DNA of 64,000 nt, taken from JAKACA01 sp963735115 (GTDB lineage: Bacteria > Actinomycetota > Acidimicrobiia > Acidimicrobiales > Bog-793). The stretch spans positions 1,426,001 to 1,490,000 of the forward strand of contig CAVTJR010000003.1 of assembly GCA_963735115.1 (NCBI GenBank), read 5' to 3'. Position 1 is the first letter of the stretch, and each line of letters begins with the position of its first letter. The notes under the pieces are model-generated. The model was not told where the DNA came from. It did not search any database and saw only the letters and a list, made by a program, of their open reading frames with translations. The position numbers and the translations under genes were made by a program. Shown here one piece after another: positions 16,553 to 24,687 of the stretch.

Positions 16553-17014
16553 TTAGGTCGGATTATATCTATCCAGGACAACCACCGTTTCTTCGCGGAT
16601 GTTCCCGTCGACGATCCGGAACGACCGGGTCGAGGGCAGCTCGTGGCGAAGGCCGACGAGGACGTAGTGCCAGCTGGGGTCGGGCGCCTGCTGGACATCG
16701 GTCGGCGAGGGCCATGGATCGGTGTGCGTGTGGGAGTGGAAGACACCGATCACCTCCCGCCCGTCGGCTTCAGCCTGCCGGTCGATCCGCAGGTAGTCAC
16801 GGGGATCGACGGTGTAGATCTGGGCGGAGGCGGCGGCGTTGCGAGCCGGCTGCACGGAGGCGACGAGGCCGCTCCCGTCGCCCACGAGCAACCCGCAACC
16901 CTCCTCGGGCACACAGCAGATGCAGTGGGCGATCATCTCCGCCAGCTGGTCCTCTGTGATCTGCAGACTCGTGGGTTCCGGAGCTGCTGGGTTTCCTGCT
17001 GGCGGCCCGAGCAC
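16553..17014 (-). CDS. mec: Mec, JAMM/MPN+ metalloprotease acting on CysO
   Basis: 153 residues from GTG 17014. The zinc-hydrolase motif is complete: an N-terminal Glu (PEEGCGLLVGD), then GVFHSHTHTDPWPSPTDVQQA (HxH plus S-x(n)-D), and WHYVLVGL after it. In mycobacteria Mec releases cysteine from the CysO-cysteine adduct. Given the GGSR end of this CysO, it may also remove the extra dipeptide, as QbsD does for QbsE in Pseudomonas (established precedent; the application here is inference). First gene of the mec-cysO-cysM operon, 22 bp before cysO. Confidence 0.9.
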   Translation of the reverse strand: MLGPPAGNPAAPEPTSLQITEDQLAEMIAHCICCVPEEGCGLLVGDGSGLVASVQPARNAAASAQIYTVDPRDYLRIDRQAEADGREVIGVFHSHTHTDPWPSPTDVQQAPDPSWHYVLVGLRHELPSTRSFRIVDGNIREETVVVLDRYNPT

Positions 17015-17086
17015 CGAGAGATCATGACCGCTAGGGCGGCAGCTCGCCGGAGATGACGCCCTACCGGTGGCGTCGCCGATGGCAAG

Positions 17087-17092
17087 TAGCGT
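17087..17092 (+). promoter_or_regulatory. -10-like hexamer of smpB
   Basis: TAGCGT, 6 nt before GTG 17099; no Shine-Dalgarno. Confidence 0.4.
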
Positions 17093-17098
17093 CCACCT

Positions 17099-17614
17099 GT
17101 GCCAAAGAAAGGATCCTCACGCAAGGCGCGGGCTCGCTCCGACCAGGAGCGGGGGATCCATCGCGTCGCCTCCAACCGGCGCGCCCGCCACGACTACGAG
17201 ATCCTCGAGACCTTCGAGGCGGGCCTGTCGCTCACGGGGGCGGAGGTGAAGTCGCTGCGGGCGGGGCACGTCGCCTTGCAGGACGCCTACGCCCGCATCG
17301 ATCACGGCGAGGCCTGGCTCATCGGCGCGCACGTAGCTCCGTACGAGTACGCCACCGGCTACGGGCGCTTCGACCCGGATCGGGCGCGCAAGTTGCTCCT
17401 GCACCGCGAGGAGATCGACGAGCTCTCGGGCAAGGTCGCCCAGAAGGCCCTCACGCTCGTGCCCCTGTCGGTCTACTTCAAGGAGGGGCGCGCAAAAGTG
17501 GAGATCGCTCTTGCCCGTGGCCGCCGCCTCTACGACAAGCGGCACGCCATCGCTGAGCGTGACGCCGCCCGGGACACTCAGCGGACCATCAAGGAGTACG
17601 AGTCCCGGCGCTAG
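17099..17614 (+). CDS. smpB: SsrA-binding protein
   Basis: 171 residues from GTG 17099. NRRARHDYEILETFEAGLSLTGAEVKSLR, HVAPYEYATGYGRFDPDRARKLLLHREEI and PLSVYFKEGRAKVEIALARGRRLYDKR are hallmark SmpB segments, and the basic C-terminal tail (RHAIAERDAARDTQRTIKEY) enters the ribosomal mRNA channel. It delivers tmRNA to stalled ribosomes. Its RNA partner ssrA lies 1.1 kb downstream on the same strand. Divergent from mec. Confidence 0.96.
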   Translation: MPKKGSSRKARARSDQERGIHRVASNRRARHDYEILETFEAGLSLTGAEVKSLRAGHVALQDAYARIDHGEAWLIGAHVAPYEYATGYGRFDPDRARKLLLHREEIDELSGKVAQKALTLVPLSVYFKEGRAKVEIALARGRRLYDKRHAIAERDAARDTQRTIKEYESRR

Positions 17615-17740
17615 CGAGGGCTGGCAGTGCCCCCAAGCGGTGTTGGTTGAGGTGCGGCGACTTGACTACCAGGTAACTTGCCCGCCAGAATCGCCCCAGG
17701 CGTGGGCGGTGGGTGCACGCCGCAAGAAGGGGGAATCCAA

Positions 17741-18346
17741 GTGATCCGCAAGACAGTCCTGGCGCTCTCGCTGCTCGTAATGGCCCTCGGTACGGTTGTG
17801 GTCAGCAGCGCCGCCGCCAATGCCTCCGTCGGCCCACGCAAGACCACCGCCGTGACCTTCACCGGCAAGATCACCTGCAAGATCGTTTCCAAGGGCTCAA
17901 CGATCACGGTGAAGCCAGGTCTCTTACTGACAGCGAAGCGCCCCCACGGCGAAACCTTCACCACGACCATCAATTTGGCGAAGTGCACGGGCAAGACATC
18001 GGAGGGTGGCTCCACGATCCTCTCCGGCAAAGTCAGTGGCAAAGGCACCGCCAATACGACCTGCGTTGGCCTGCTCACTCCGCCCCTTCCCACGACGAAG
18101 GGCACGATCGTGTGGAAGACCAAGGGCCTCCCCGCCGCGAGCACGACGTTCACGCTGTCAAAGGGATCCTTGGACTCGACGACGGGCGTGGAGACGTACT
18201 CCTCGAAGCAGAAGGGGTCGTTCTCGGGCAAAGGGAGCGTCTCGGCGAAGGTCAAGCAATCGACGACACAGCTGGAAACCGCCTGCGAATCGAGCAAGGG
18301 CCTCACGACGATCAACCTGGCTTCGGGCAAGGTCGTCGCCGGCTGA
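17741..18346 (+). CDS. Secreted Thr/Ser/Lys-rich hypothetical protein
   Basis: 201 residues from GTG 17741, preceded by AAGGGGGA. A signal peptide is clear: VIRKTVLALSLLVMALGTVVV then SSAAANASVG with an Ala-x-Ala cleavage region. The mature part is rich in Thr, Ser, Gly and Lys, predicted beta-structure, with four cysteines (ITCKI, AKCTG, TTCVG, TACES) that could form two disulfides. It lies between smpB and ssrA. No family recognised; an exported structural or binding protein is likely. Confidence 0.75.
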   Translation: MIRKTVLALSLLVMALGTVVVSSAAANASVGPRKTTAVTFTGKITCKIVSKGSTITVKPGLLLTAKRPHGETFTTTINLAKCTGKTSEGGSTILSGKVSGKGTANTTCVGLLTPPLPTTKGTIVWKTKGLPAASTTFTLSKGSLDSTTGVETYSSKQKGSFSGKGSVSAKVKQSTTQLETACESSKGLTTINLASGKVVAG

Positions 18347-18698
18347 ACGACGCTCGGGCGCCACGCGCCTGAGGCACGGCGAACGTGAGCGGTCTGGCGC
18401 GCCTGCGGTCTCGAAGGCCGGCGGGTTTCTCGAATCGTGTGCCTGACGCGACCGCAAACGTCAATTCTGCTCACAGGCGGCACGAGGTTCGAGCCTCGCG
18501 ACATCGGGGGATCTGAACCTTGAGCCGAGAGTGACCGCACAAGCCGATTCTGGTCAGTACAGGCACACGATTCGCCTGGCATGCAGCCAGGTCCGTCCCG
18601 GCGACCCTCCCTCTGACGGTAGGATGAAGAAACCCAGGCGATAGCGGTGCGAGTCGCCCGGGGCCACTCCAGTCGGCGCACCCAGACGAGTTCACCTT
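18347..18698. other. Intergenic stretch before ssrA, no gene seen
   Basis: About 350 bases between the secreted protein and tmRNA. Open frames here are short or antisense and lack start signals. The ssrA promoter must lie near the right end; a TAGGAT at about 18622 is the best -10-like word but is not certain. Confidence 0.4.
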
Positions 18699-19048
18699 GG
18701 GGGTGACAGGCTTCGACTCCGGTCGTCGAGGTGGGAGAAGCGAGCCGTGGTCTCCGGAGCCACGTTAAAGAGCCGGAAACCAACACAAACGCCGAGCCTC
18801 AGCTCGCGCTTGCCGCCTAAATAACGGCAACGTCTGTCCGGTCCCAGCCCCACGGACCGGTAGCAGGCGTCATGAAGTGGGGCTTACTCGAGCAGTGGTG
18901 CTGACACGCCGCACGAGGAAATCTTCGTCAGCTGGAGGCCCGTCCGGACGCCGGTGGCGGGACGGGCTTCGAGACCTCACTGCCGGCTGCGCTCGGAGAA
19001 GTCCCATCAAGAAGCCGGAGGACGCGGGTTCGACTCCCGCCACCTCCA
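18699..19048 (+). ncRNA. ssrA: Transfer-messenger RNA (tmRNA)
   Basis: The 5' end GGGGGUG (18699-18705) pairs fully with CACCUCC (19041-19047, one G-U), followed by discriminator A. GACAGGCUUCGACUCCGG after the 5' strand is a standard tmRNA D-arm region. The T arm GCGGG-UUCGACU-CCCGC occupies 19024-19040; CCA is not encoded. The tag frame ends at 18791-18820 as AEPQLALAA followed by TAA, the LAA end expected for ClpXP targeting; the resume codon is upstream, possibly at ...NTN. Length about 350 nt, normal for actinobacteria. It rescues stalled ribosomes with SmpB. Confidence 0.95.
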
Positions 19049-19054
19049 CTCCGA

Positions 19055-19074
19055 GGTGTTCACAAAAGAACACC
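19055..19074 (+). terminator. Hairpin immediately after ssrA
   Basis: Perfect 7-bp stem GGTGTTC (19055-19061) and GAACACC (19068-19074) with an A-rich 6-nt loop, 6 nt past the mature tmRNA end. It may act in 3' processing or as a first terminator; only a short T run follows. Confidence 0.5.
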
Positions 19075-19086
19075 GTTTGACATCAC

Positions 19087-19123
19087 AAAACCCCCGTCGA
19101 GGATCTCCTCGGCGGGGGTTTGT
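19087..19123 (+). terminator. Strong rho-independent-type terminator of ssrA
   Basis: A 15-bp stem around AACCCCCGTCGAGG (left arm 19088-19102) and CCTCGGCGGGGGTTT (right arm 19107-19121) with a 4-nt loop and one G-T pair. The flanking A and T tracts make it usable from both directions. Confidence 0.8.
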
Positions 19124-19214
19124 CGTATCGCACGTCGAATTCGCGGTGCTGAAGAGCGGTCCGGGATCGGCGTGCTGCTGTTGACGGCACGGCCGGAAAG
19201 TCTCCGGGCGCGCA

Positions 19215-19236
19215 GAATCGGCCCGAAGGCCGATTC
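19215..19236. repeat. Perfect hairpin downstream of the transposase gene
   Basis: GAATCGGCC (19215-19223), loop CGAA, GGCCGATTC (19228-19236). It lies 18 bp past the transposase stop, so it may be its terminator or a structured element end. Confidence 0.5.
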
Positions 19237-19253
19237 GACGCACGCAGATGGGC

Positions 19254-20921
19254 TCAGGCTGGCGGGCTGGTCGACATCTCGTCCGGGGGTCTCGACTGGT
19301 GACTCTGGACAACGCCCCAGGTCCCCCGTCGCCGTTTCGGCTGACGCTTGGGCGCTCCAGCGAGCTCAGCCTGCTTAGCTCGGAAACTCCGGATCCGGTC
19401 GAGGTTGTACGCCGCGGCGGTGAAGCCGAGCAGCACCGACATTTTCACCCGCCCGAAGACACGAATGAAGCCACGGGAGATGTCGACGAACGAACCCTTC
19501 AGCGCTGCATTCGCCGACTCCACGACCTGGCGGCGATCCATCGAGATGCGCCATGCGGTCGTCCCGAAGGGGATGCGCTGGGTGAGCGGTAGCTCGACTG
19601 CCGGCGCCGTGAGCGTCCCATCACAGCAGCACGTCTCCCCCTCGGGGAGATCGACGAGGGGAACCCGCCGCGGCCGGCGCATCGTGGTCGGAACCTTGCG
19701 GCTGCGCAAAAGACCGGCACAGAACGGACACCGCCAGCGGGTGAACCCGTCCGCATCCGGCCGGGAGTGGCGCACGAGGCGCCAGCGGGCTCGCCGATTG
19801 AACTTGTCCTCGTACGCTCGCCGGTACGCGCCCCGCGCACCCCGCGGCGGCATGGCGAGGTCGCGCAGCTCGGCGGGGAGAAAGCGCGAGTAGAGCTGGC
19901 CGTCGAGCAGCAGGGCGTCCTTGGCAAAGGGCCGGATGCCGCGCTGGTGCGTCACGAGCTGCATCGTCTGCTCGATGCCGGCTGCTGCGAGCGGAAAGCC
20001 GGTCGTCTCGGGCTGGCAGAGGGAGTACCCGGGGTCCCACACGACGTCCGCGAGCTCGTGGCGTGATCGCGAGTACTCGATGAGGTCCTCCACAATCGAC
20101 GCCCCACGGTGCGACCCTGCTGGGACGAGCTTCAGGGTCGTGATCAGATTCGGCACTTCGGCACGCAGCGTCGTCTTGTCGACGTAGTTCGTCCAGCGCA
20201 GGTCTCGCGTCTGCACAGCCAGGTGGAGCTCGTAGCCGACGTACGGCCCGGCGAGGCGCTGGCTGGTCGCCGAGCGGTGCCCAGCCCTGGCGTCGCGATC
20301 CCTCGTGTAGACCTTCCGCCCGTCGGGCCCGATGCTGAAGACCTTGGCGGTCCGCACCTTCACCCGGGGAGGAGGCTGCTCTTGCTCGATGAGCTGGGAG
20401 TCGGCAGCCTCCCCGTCGAGCTCGATCGTGAATGAGTTGCCATGCAGCTTCCCCCACGTCTCGACGTCGGTGCCATCGACTGCCACTGATCGGCTCCTGA
20501 GGAAGTCGGCTGGGATGGCGGCTCGGGCGAGCTCGTTGGCGAACCAGCTCGCGTCGAGCCCGTGCTCGTTCTCCTCGAGCACTCGGCAGAGCCGGCCGAA
20601 CAGCCAGTCGACCCGCGGGTAGGCCTCGTCCGCGTCCCATTGCACGATCCCGAGCGCCCCCCGCTGCTCGGGAGTCATGGCGTTGAGGACGCGGGCGACC
20701 TCGATGATGTGGCCCTGGTGATGGCGGTGCAGCGCGTTGACCTGCATGGCGACGAGCAGACCTTCGAGGCTCAGATGCCGGGGCCGCCCGTTGTCCGAGT
20801 CGAGCAGCGGTGCGAGCGCCGCTACGAGGCCGCTTCGCTGCACGACCTGGCGAGCGGTCGAGAACTCCTCGGTCGTGGTCGGACGCCCGCCGTCAGCGCT
20901 CACCGCCGCTCGGCCGGTCAC
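19254..20921 (-). CDS. DDE-type transposase (IS1182-like appearance)
   Basis: 555 residues. A candidate acidic triad is visible: VAVDGTDVETWG (first Asp, about residue 150), DVVWDPGYSLC (second Asp) and RRQVVESANAALKG (Glu), then an IRVFGRVKMSVLLGF segment like the end of many IS transposases. Four cysteines in CPFCAG and GETCCCDG between the second Asp and the Glu could bind zinc. N-terminal part holds SLEGLLVAMQVNALHRHHQGH. The protein should cut and join the element's DNA ends. The frame is intact, so the element may still be active. Family placement is by general appearance only. Confidence 0.7.
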   Translation of the reverse strand: MTGRAAVSADGGRPTTTEEFSTARQVVQRSGLVAALAPLLDSDNGRPRHLSLEGLLVAMQVNALHRHHQGHIIEVARVLNAMTPEQRGALGIVQWDADEAYPRVDWLFGRLCRVLEENEHGLDASWFANELARAAIPADFLRSRSVAVDGTDVETWGKLHGNSFTIELDGEAADSQLIEQEQPPPRVKVRTAKVFSIGPDGRKVYTRDRDARAGHRSATSQRLAGPYVGYELHLAVQTRDLRWTNYVDKTTLRAEVPNLITTLKLVPAGSHRGASIVEDLIEYSRSRHELADVVWDPGYSLCQPETTGFPLAAAGIEQTMQLVTHQRGIRPFAKDALLLDGQLYSRFLPAELRDLAMPPRGARGAYRRAYEDKFNRRARWRLVRHSRPDADGFTRWRCPFCAGLLRSRKVPTTMRRPRRVPLVDLPEGETCCCDGTLTAPAVELPLTQRIPFGTTAWRISMDRRQVVESANAALKGSFVDISRGFIRVFGRVKMSVLLGFTAAAYNLDRIRSFRAKQAELAGAPKRQPKRRRGTWGVVQSHQSRPPDEMSTSPPA

Positions 20922-21847
20922 CCGCGCCCCCGCAGCATCCTCACCGCCTCGGGATCGTCCAACGGGGGGATGTACTCGAGGAGGTCCGTGAGCGCTCCCG
21001 GGCCCTTGAGCCCCGCCGCGCGGCAGAGTTCAGGGAGGCGAGTACCGGTCGCCACATGCCACAGCAGCCACGTCGAACGGAGTCGTGCCGGGAGAAGTCG
21101 AGGGTGATCGGTCGGAACGACGAGGTTCTCGGTGAGATGAGCCGTGCGATGGCGCGAGGCGGAGGTGCCACCAACGAGAAACTGTGAACGCGCCGTCGCT
21201 GCCAGCTGCAGCACGTCGTCTTCCCAGTCCGCACGCACCACGACACGGCGGGCGGCCGGGTGGCCGACGGAAACGAGCACCGCCCTGCCATGTCGAATGA
21301 CGTCGCCGGCCGTCACCCGGGAGACCCAGCGGCCGTCGAGCCCGGCGCCGAGCCCGAGGGCGAGGAAGGCGGCGGCCGCTCGACGGCGGCTCTTCGTCGG
21401 CTGCTCACCTGCGTCGTCGCGCAAGAGCTCGATCTCCGCATCGGTGTAGGGCGCCACAAGGGAACGGCGCGGGATCGCCTCAGGCCGCGGTTCCCACGGA
21501 GCCTTGCGGGTCAGTCTCGGGCCGACTCGGCGCAGGACTGCCCGGTACGTTGCTTGGGAGCGATCCTCGACAAGGGCAACCTCAACGAAGCGCTCAATCG
21601 TGTCGGGGTCGAGGATCAGCTCTCGATTGAGGGCAACGCCTTCATTTGTCGCCCACTCAACGAGGCGTTGCAGCTGGCGACGAGTCCGCTCGTCGGCGGC
21701 ATTGTGGCTAAGGGTCAGGTCCCTCGCCATGTCAGCGACAAAGCGTCCGACGGGGGTCTGGTCGTCCGGCCTGCGGCTCGAGCTCGCCACGTTCCGCTCA
21801 CTTGGTTGCCGAGGAGCTTCATGGGGTGCGATTGCACCGAGACACAC
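20918..21847 (-). CDS. Divergent tyrosine-recombinase-like protein
   Basis: 309 residues; an internal Met at 21730 (MARDLTLSHN) is an alternative start. The first 150 residues look like an integrase SAM-like core-binding domain (RRQLQRLVEWATNEG, RSQATYRAVLRRVG). The second half follows the catalytic-domain layout: LGLGAGLDGRWVSRVTAGDVIRH in place of the usual TGLRxSEL, ARLRSTWLLWHVATGT in place of HxLRHTFA, and LLEYIPPLD near the C-terminus where the nucleophilic Tyr would be. Key His residues are not evident, so catalysis is doubtful; it may be a DNA-binding accessory to the transposase whose start it overlaps. Confidence 0.55.
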   Translation of the reverse strand: MCLGAIAPHEAPRQPSERNVASSSRRPDDQTPVGRFVADMARDLTLSHNAADERTRRQLQRLVEWATNEGVALNRELILDPDTIERFVEVALVEDRSQATYRAVLRRVGPRLTRKAPWEPRPEAIPRRSLVAPYTDAEIELLRDDAGEQPTKSRRRAAAAFLALGLGAGLDGRWVSRVTAGDVIRHGRAVLVSVGHPAARRVVVRADWEDDVLQLAATARSQFLVGGTSASRHRTAHLTENLVVPTDHPRLLPARLRSTWLLWHVATGTRLPELCRAAGLKGPGALTDLLEYIPPLDDPEAVRMLRGRG

Positions 21848-21891
21848 CCAATATAGCGAACGTCTGTTCGTAGACCCGCTTTCATGGGGTG
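21818..21891. repeat. 11-bp direct repeat flanking the divergent promoter region
   Basis: TTCATGGGGTG occurs at 21818-21828 and 21881-21891, 63 bp apart, on either side of the space between the recombinase-like gene and the HNH gene. It could be an operator pair or the trace of a short duplication. Confidence 0.35.
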
Positions 21892-21918
21892 GCCAACCAT
21901 GCCGCCCGACGGCAGGGC

Positions 21919-21924
21919 TACCTT
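21919..21924 (+). promoter_or_regulatory. -10-like hexamer of the HNH gene
   Basis: TACCTT, 6 nt before GTG 21931. It favours that start over GTG 21889. Confidence 0.35.
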
Positions 21925-21930
21925 GGCGTC

Positions 21931-22869
21931 GTGGGGCTTCTCGGGCTCGATTACGAGCATCGCCTAAGACAAGCTGCCTTCTCCTACCTCCGGGCGCTTT
22001 CCGAGCGGTCAGGGACGCCGCTCGTTCGACAGCAGGACCTGGCAGACTTTCGCTTCGAAGGACGGCCCGTCCGGCTCATGGCTACACAGACGGGGATCTG
22101 GAAGCCACGACAGCTGAGAGCCGCTCTCAGCTTCCGCACGGTCTACGCAAGCGACCCGTCTCGTCGTCCCTACGATGACGAAGTCGGCTCCGATGGCTAT
22201 CTGCGCTACAAGTGGCGCTTTGCCGATGTGTCGGATCCCAGCAACTACGAGCGCTCCGACAACCGAGCCATGCGCGCCGCCCTCAGTCAGCGCTTGCCGC
22301 TCATCTGGTTCCAGGGAGTCGCCTCCGGCCTCTACCTTCCCGTCTACCCCGTGCATCTCGCCGATGAAGAGCCAACAGCTCAGCAATTCGTCGTGGCGCT
22401 CGACGATCAGTCACTGCAGCTTCGTCGGGACCTCGAACTCGACGATCCACTGCTCGTACGCTCGTACGCCACGCGAGTGGTTACCGAACGTCTCCACCAG
22501 CCGATGTTCCGAGAGCGGGTGTTGCTCGCGTACGAGAACCGTTGCGCCATCTGTCGGCTGCGACACATCGAGCTCTTGGATGCCGCCCACGTCATCGGCG
22601 ACGCCGAGGGCGGCGAACCGGTCGTCACGAACGGCATCGCCATGTGCAAGATCCATCACGCCGCCTATGACGCCGACATCTTCGGCATCGCTCCCTCCTA
22701 CCGAGTGGGCGTGCGCCGGGACGTAATGGAAGAGATCGACGGTCCAACGCTTCGTTATGCCTTGCAAGGGATTCACGGCCAAGACATCGAGGTCCCGCGC
22801 AGGCGAACGGCGAGACCCGACCGAGACCTTCTTGATATTCGCTGGACTCGCTTTCAGGCTGCCTCGTAG
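21931..22869 (+). CDS. HNH endonuclease, putative restriction enzyme
   Basis: 312 residues from GTG 21931 (or 326 from GTG 21889). The C-terminal HNH nuclease is complete: CAICRLRHIELLDAAHVIG, then GEPVVTNGIAMCKIHHAAYD, with two zinc CxxC-type pairs and the H-N-H residues. The N-terminal half carries PYDDEVGSDGYLRYKWR, LPLIWFQGVASGLYLPVYPV, a conserved module seen before HNH domains in putative restriction endonucleases and probably recognising DNA. No methyltransferase is nearby, so a modification-dependent (type IV-like) enzyme is plausible, as inference. It sits in the accessory region next to the mobile unit. Confidence 0.75.
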   Translation: MGLLGLDYEHRLRQAAFSYLRALSERSGTPLVRQQDLADFRFEGRPVRLMATQTGIWKPRQLRAALSFRTVYASDPSRRPYDDEVGSDGYLRYKWRFADVSDPSNYERSDNRAMRAALSQRLPLIWFQGVASGLYLPVYPVHLADEEPTAQQFVVALDDQSLQLRRDLELDDPLLVRSYATRVVTERLHQPMFRERVLLAYENRCAICRLRHIELLDAAHVIGDAEGGEPVVTNGIAMCKIHHAAYDADIFGIAPSYRVGVRRDVMEEIDGPTLRYALQGIHGQDIEVPRRRTARPDRDLLDIRWTRFQAAS

Positions 22870-23232
22870 TCGCCACATCGATAGCTCGGATCGTCGCCCA
22901 TTGCCAACGTGGCACCGACCCTCACGAACGTGGGAGCCTCGTCTGTTGAACCCGTGGAGAGTCCGCCCGAGTGGACCACCACTCCCTCGTCAGCGACTTT
23001 TGTGATCACCCCACTCCGTTGTAGGAATCACAACGTATGCCCTGGTAGATACAGGCTTCCCGCGACCGTTCGTCGACTGAGGCAAATGGCGATGTTCGAA
23101 CCCCCGAGATCGGCCAGATCAACCGCAGGCGCCTGGGACCCGGCCGAGGAGGACTGGAGGCGAGGACGCCGATGGGTGCCCGGGACCCGGCACCCCGGGG
23201 ACAGGGGCCAACGGGACGTTTGAACCGATCGG
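22870..23232. other. Intergenic region between convergent genes, with a GC hairpin
   Basis: No credible gene. A 7-bp stem GGGTGCC (23174-23180) and GGCACCC (23189-23195) around a CGGGACCC loop may terminate transcription from both sides, though no T tract follows. Confidence 0.4.
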
Positions 23233-23712
23233 TTACTTGCCCGGGACACGCGACAGCTTGCGAACCGCCTTGTTGGTCGGCTGAGGGCTTGACTGCGCAA
23301 AGCGCCGGTCGACCGGGTAGCTCTGTGTTCCGGAGGCCGTGGTCACCGAGAGAGCGCTGACCCCTTCAGCTTCGGGCCACCAGGCTACGAAATGGCCGTC
23401 GCCGACCGTCGCGGCCACGTCTGAGCCATCGACACGTTGCAGCCCTACTCCGCTGACCGCCGAGCCGCGCCGACCCATCGCCACCGTGTACATGTCACCG
23501 GACGCCTCCCGAATCCTCAGGTAGTCCAACGTGGCGGAGTTGTCCGCGACGGCGGGCGCACCCGTGCCCGAGACTGTGATGATCTGGACGAATGAGGGGC
23601 TGTCGAGGCAGGCCATCGTCTCGGTCGCGTCGCTGTAGAGCGTCAGGGTGAGGTCGCCCCTGGTGTCGACCAGATCAAGGCTCCATGGACCTCCAGGCTC
23701 GGATGGTCCCAC
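23233..23712 (-). CDS. Hypothetical protein, probably a 5'-truncated exported domain
   Basis: 159 residues from GTG 23712. The same frame is open for about 40 more codons upstream (reading ...TPAGETQIAAAENNCAANFGQ...) before a stop, without a start codon, so the natural N-terminus seems lost. Visible: SLDLVDTRGDLTLTLYSD, VGDGHFVAWWPEAEGVSALSVTTASG and a basic tail KAVRKLSRVPGK. The beta-rich, Asp/Gly/Thr composition fits an extracytoplasmic domain. No family recognised. Confidence 0.45.
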   Translation of the reverse strand: MGPSEPGGPWSLDLVDTRGDLTLTLYSDATETMACLDSPSFVQIITVSGTGAPAVADNSATLDYLRIREASGDMYTVAMGRRGSAVSGVGLQRVDGSDVAATVGDGHFVAWWPEAEGVSALSVTTASGTQSYPVDRRFAQSSPQPTNKAVRKLSRVPGK

Positions 23713-24057
23713 CTTCTGCCCTGGCGCTGGCTGGGAGGCCCCGGCCTGACCGAAATTGGCAGCACAGTTGTTCTCGGCTGCCGCAATCTGGGTTTCGCCG
23801 GCCGGTGTGGGCTGGGCGGTCCATGCCGGTCATCGGTGGTGGTCGTGCGCCCCGTCGCAACTCATCGAGCCCATGTCATGTATTGGTCGCAGGGAGCCAA
23901 GCGTTACATGCGTGCGGTGACGCCGGCCTGCGGGTCACCGCACCCGGGAATCGAAAACTCGCCGGACCGAGGTAGGGTGCCCCAGTTCGCCCGCTGGGTG
24001 ACGCAGCCCGAGACTTCGACAACGCCGCTGATAGCGGGCTAGGCGAGTTCGGCGCGA
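23713..24057. other. Non-coding or decayed stretch
   Basis: No complete gene. The left end contains the startless upstream extension of the hypothetical protein; the rest shows no coding pattern on either strand. Confidence 0.4.
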
Positions 24058-24543
24058 TCATCCTTCGACAATGGGCTTGTCGAACAACAGGATCTCCTCT
24101 TCGTCGGGAGGTTGAAAGATCGTTGCCCACTCTTCAAAGTGAGCTCGCGTTATAGGCGAGGCCGTCCACTCGCCCGACGCACTGCGACGTTCAGCTCGTT
24201 CAAACAGCTCCTCAAGGGGCGCATGGAGGTAGTGCAGCTCGACTCCCGCCCCTAACGATCGCGCCCCGAGTCGCTTCTCATCACGCTCAACGCGCGCCCA
24301 GTGGCCCCACTCGAGAATCACGCTCTGACCTTGGGCGAGGAGATCCAGGGTGAGGACCCACAGCTGGCGTTCGAGACGGACGCGGAACTCGTCATCCCAC
24401 ACGTCAGTGCCTAGTGTCGTCACCCACCCGTCCTTGTCCAGCCTGATGGCAGGGATCTTGGGTGCGAGCTGACGGGCGAGCGTCGACTTGCCCGAGGCTG
24501 GAAGCCCGCAGATCAGTACGAGCCGCGCCGACGACTTCGCCAT
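24058..24543 (-). CDS. P-loop kinase / AAA_33-type ATP-binding protein
   Basis: 161 residues. Walker A is GLPASGKST at residues about 13-21, followed by IRLDKDGW, a QSVILEWGHWARVERDEKR segment (Walker B-like strand and lid) and LHYLHAPLEELFERAERRS. The layout matches small nucleoside- or antibiotic-kinase-like P-loop proteins (AAA_33, zeta-toxin/chloramphenicol phosphotransferase relatives). Substrate unknown; a resistance or metabolite-repair kinase is possible. Isolated in the accessory region. Confidence 0.72.
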   Translation of the reverse strand: MAKSSARLVLICGLPASGKSTLARQLAPKIPAIRLDKDGWVTTLGTDVWDDEFRVRLERQLWVLTLDLLAQGQSVILEWGHWARVERDEKRLGARSLGAGVELHYLHAPLEELFERAERRSASGEWTASPITRAHFEEWATIFQPPDEEEILLFDKPIVEG

Positions 24544-24687
24544 GCACGGTTTCTAACATGAGGCGCCTCTTGTTCCAAGATGACGGCTTGCATGGCCGCG
24601 TCCCCTACTGCCGAGTCGGCGGCGTTCGCGATCGCGGTCGAACGGCACAGGGTGCACACGCGGCCAGCGCTCAACAACCGTCTTCGA

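Larger units (their letters stand above)
19254..21847 (-). mobile_element. Two-gene mobile unit: tyrosine-recombinase-like protein plus DDE transposase
   Basis: Two leftward genes overlap by 4 bp (ATGA at 20918-20921), directly behind the ssrA terminator. The upstream gene resembles a degenerate phage-type integrase and the downstream gene a DDE transposase. I could not find terminal inverted repeats or a target duplication by eye, so the exact ends are unknown; these coordinates cover only the two genes. Confidence 0.6.

Noticed and set aside
24240..24252. Possible attachment-site copy of the tmRNA T arm (TCGACTCCCGCC)
   Set aside because: Only 12 bases match and it lies inside the intact P-loop kinase gene; it does not extend to the tmRNA 3' end.
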